A DNA stretch of 64,000 nucleotides from Photobacterium aquae (GTDB taxonomy: Bacteria; Pseudomonadota; Gammaproteobacteria; Enterobacterales; Vibrionaceae). Positions within the stretch are counted from its first letter, which is position 1, and every line of letters begins with the position of its first letter. The position numbers and the translations under genes were made by a program. This document shows positions 62,433 to 64,000 of the stretch, one piece after another. Under the pieces are notes generated by a model. It was not told the DNA's origin and searched no databases. It saw only the letters and a list, made by a program, of their open reading frames with translations. Location of the stretch: assembly GCF_001029445.1 (NCBI RefSeq), contig NZ_LDOT01000024.1, positions 1 through 64,000 of the forward strand, read 5' to 3'.

Positions 62433-62469
62433 ATCTGACCGGGCATGACCCGGTCGGATTGTTTTTATT
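62433..62469 (+). terminator. Intrinsic terminator after dusC
   Basis: ATCTGACCGGG (62433-62443) pairs with CCCGGTCGGAT (62449-62459) with one T-G wobble, loop CATGA, followed by TGTTTTTATTT. Confidence 0.92.
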
Positions 62470-62529
62470 TAAAAAAAAGAGATGTTGATAAACAAGTTAA
62501 CACTCATGAACAAAGAATACCGTATTACT

Positions 62530-63552
62530 ATGAACAACCGACTTTCCTGGGCAGATTCATGCCGTATACTCGCCACCCTCGGCGTTATTATTATCCATGC
62601 TTGTGTTGGCAACTTTTCCAAATTTGGCACAATACCCACCTATGAGTGGCTCTCTGTCAACCTTCTAGATTCTCTTGTTCGTGTCTCAGTCCCATTATTT
62701 TTCATGCTTTCCGGCGCTTTTATTTTAAAAACTGACGGCAGTTATATCAGTCTGAAAAGTGTATTCAAAAGAACAGCAAGAATAGCGATTCCATTATTTG
62801 TTTGGAGTATTGGATACCTTGCGTATATTTCACATTATACCGGCCAAGGCATTGATGTATTAAGTGTATTTAAAAAACCTTCAATGTATCATCTATGGTT
62901 TGTTTATTCCTTAATTGGCGTATACCTATTACTTCCACTCTTACAGAGTATTTTCAATGCTCTAGTCTCGAGGAAAGACTACCAAATTTATTTTTTGGTT
63001 CTGTGGTTTACCATTAACTGTTTGCCAACGTTTATTTATATGCCAGAAATAAACCTCATGCACCTCACTGGTTTTTTGGGGCATGCTGGCTATTTCCTTA
63101 TTGGTGGCCTGCTCTTTTCATACCTTTCATCCCATAAAGAACTCGGCAAACCACAAACAATGCTCACCTTCATTGTTTTTGTGGGCGCGCTAGCAAGTAC
63201 ATTTTTAATTACATGGTTTATTTCCGACAAAGCCAACAGGCCACTAGAAACGGCTTACAGTAACTTCTGCCCAACCATTTTCATTGCCTCTGTTTCGCTA
63301 TTTGTTCTCTTTAGCCAACTAAAGACCAAAGAAAAAACGGCGAAGGTTCTTAACTGGATCTCTGATCGCACATTCATCATCTATTTTGTTCATGTGCTTG
63401 TGCTAGAGAAAGTCACTCATTTTGTTACCGGTCACATCCATTTACCGGCTATGATTTCTATTATCTCCATTTCTCTAATTACATTTACCATCTGCCTGGT
63501 AATTGCCGCGATTCTACGTCTGTTACCAAAATCAAAAATGATTTTAGGGTAA
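62530..63552 (+). CDS. Acyltransferase 3 family membrane protein (WecH-like)
   Basis: About 340 residues, ten or so hydrophobic segments, with the family signatures IIIHACVG (catalytic His) and SLVRVSVPLFFMLSGAFI. Nearest in pattern to WecH-type O-acetyltransferases, which acetylate surface sugars; the substrate here is unknown. Start is uncertain: ATG at 62482, 62506 and 62530 are all in frame; the last matches the family N-terminus. The gene is clearly more AT-rich than its neighbours and uses different codons, which suggests later acquisition. Confidence 0.82.
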   Translation: MNNRLSWADSCRILATLGVIIIHACVGNFSKFGTIPTYEWLSVNLLDSLVRVSVPLFFMLSGAFILKTDGSYISLKSVFKRTARIAIPLFVWSIGYLAYISHYTGQGIDVLSVFKKPSMYHLWFVYSLIGVYLLLPLLQSIFNALVSRKDYQIYFLVLWFTINCLPTFIYMPEINLMHLTGFLGHAGYFLIGGLLFSYLSSHKELGKPQTMLTFIVFVGALASTFLITWFISDKANRPLETAYSNFCPTIFIASVSLFVLFSQLKTKEKTAKVLNWISDRTFIIYFVHVLVLEKVTHFVTGHIHLPAMISIISISLITFTICLVIAAILRLLPKSKMILG

Positions 63553-63567
63553 ATATCGCCAATAAAA

Positions 63568-63615
63568 AATGCCGCCATGTTGTTGCCACAAGAGTGGCCA
63601 CAACATGGCGGCATT
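63568..63615 (-). terminator. Long hairpin between acyltransferase and ycgN
   Basis: AATGCCGCCATGTTGT (63568-63583) pairs with ACAACATGGCGGCATT (63600-63615); after one mismatch the inner GCCAC/GTGGC continues to an AAGA loop. On the minus strand TTTTTATT follows, so it is a good terminator for ycgN; on the plus strand there is no T-run. Confidence 0.85.
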
Positions 63616-63683
63616 CAATGTCAATACACGGTTTAGACTAGAAACCCTATGTCATTGACACTTCGACAATATTAAATTATCTG

Positions 63684-63998
63684 TTATCGATTTGGATGAT
63701 TCAGAATGTGGTCTTCCCAATCAATCACATCGATTTCGTAGACGACTTTGTCTTTAACCGACTCATCAGCTGCATGCATCGCGTCTTTAGAACCGGTGAT
63801 CAGCGGATGCCACTCTGGCAGGCCTTTGCCTTCAGCCAATAAGCGGTATGCACAAGTATCTGGCAGCCATACAAACTCATCGATACGTTCGCGGGTTAGC
63901 TTGAGGCACTCTTCGCCTGATTCAAAACGGTTCAGGTAATCACTGCACGAACAAGTCTTGCTGTCGAGCAAACTACAGGCAACATTGGTGTAGTAGAT
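63684..63998 (-). CDS. ycgN: YcgN/UPF0260 cysteine-cluster protein (5' end outside window)
   Basis: The C-terminal 104 codons are visible, continuing to the window end without a start: ...IYYTNVACSLLDSKTCSCSDYLNR, then WLPDTCAYRLLAEGKGLPEWHPLITGS. This matches E. coli YcgN (about 150 residues), a putative zinc- or iron-chelating CxxCxxCC protein. An internal ATG at 63971 is not the start. Function unknown. Confidence 0.88.
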   Translation of the reverse strand: MYYTNVACSLLDSKTCSCSDYLNRFESGEECLKLTRERIDEFVWLPDTCAYRLLAEGKGLPEWHPLITGSKDAMHAADESVKDKVVYEIDVIDWEDHILNHPNR

Positions 63999-64000
63999 TT

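Noticed and set aside
1..64000. CRISPR array, IS element, prophage, tRNA or rRNA gene
   Set aside because: No regularly spaced repeats, transposase or integrase, and no cloverleaf or rRNA segment was recognised on either strand.

Overview
The window looks like a chromosomal segment of a marine gammaproteobacterium of the family Vibrionaceae, perhaps Photobacterium or a close relative; the genus is an inference. The evidence is a sodium-type flagellar motor protein (motY) beside an rsx/rnf-nth cluster and rnt, a FadR of 283 residues carrying the extra ligand-domain segment typical of Vibrio, a fadL gene followed by a VolA-type surface lysophospholipase, several Na+/H+ antiporters (nhaB, an NhaC-family gene, a YuiF-type gene), and heavy use of CTA for leucine in highly expressed genes such as gapA. 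No rRNA, tRNA, CRISPR array, insertion sequence or prophage was seen. Most of the window is ordinary core genome with good hairpin terminators.

Layout. 1-3300: end of the rsxC-D-G-E redox complex and nth. 3300-5560: a small secreted protein and motY (minus), rnt (plus). 5560-9730: fadL-volA, lipid uptake. 10200-19570: a YuiF-type transporter, grxD, sodB, asd, an NhaC-family antiporter with a long structured leader, then yjiH-yjiG and an M20 peptidase. 19600-25820: a nitrosative-stress and anaerobic block, with a short (class III-like) hcp behind NsrR-like and FNR-like sites, nifJ, a flavodoxin, and convergent ygbA behind a perfect FNR box. 25930-27115: an unusual membrane-anchored protein with two HPt domains. 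27386-30600: yejK | yejL-yejM. 31436-41100: a diguanylate cyclase, topB, a Bax-like glucosaminidase, selU-selD, ydjA and fadH (with a near-consensus FadR box). 41346-50080: sppA, ansA, a GST, yeaC, a lipoprotein, msrB | gapA, yeaD and a VOC protein. 50638-55431: yeaG-yeaH-ycgB (PrkA kinase / VWA / SpoVR). 55573-59250: fadR | nhaB, dsbB. 59375-64000: a NudG-like Nudix hydrolase, a YecA-like protein, an epimerase-like protein, dusC, an AT-rich acyltransferase and the 3' part of ycgN.

How the parts work together. Fatty-acid use is represented by fadL, volA, fadH and their regulator fadR, with FadR-like sites at fadH (strong) and fadL (partial). Hcp, YgbA and possibly PFOR/flavodoxin form a putative NO-detoxification and low-oxygen group sharing FNR-type control. 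Selenium handling (selD, selU), sodium energetics (rsx, motY, nhaB, nhaC) and cell-envelope homeostasis (yejM, sppA, dsbB, Bax) make up most of the rest. The least explained items are the tandem-HPt membrane protein, the nhaC leader RNA, and the nhaC/yjiHG/M20 neighbourhood.
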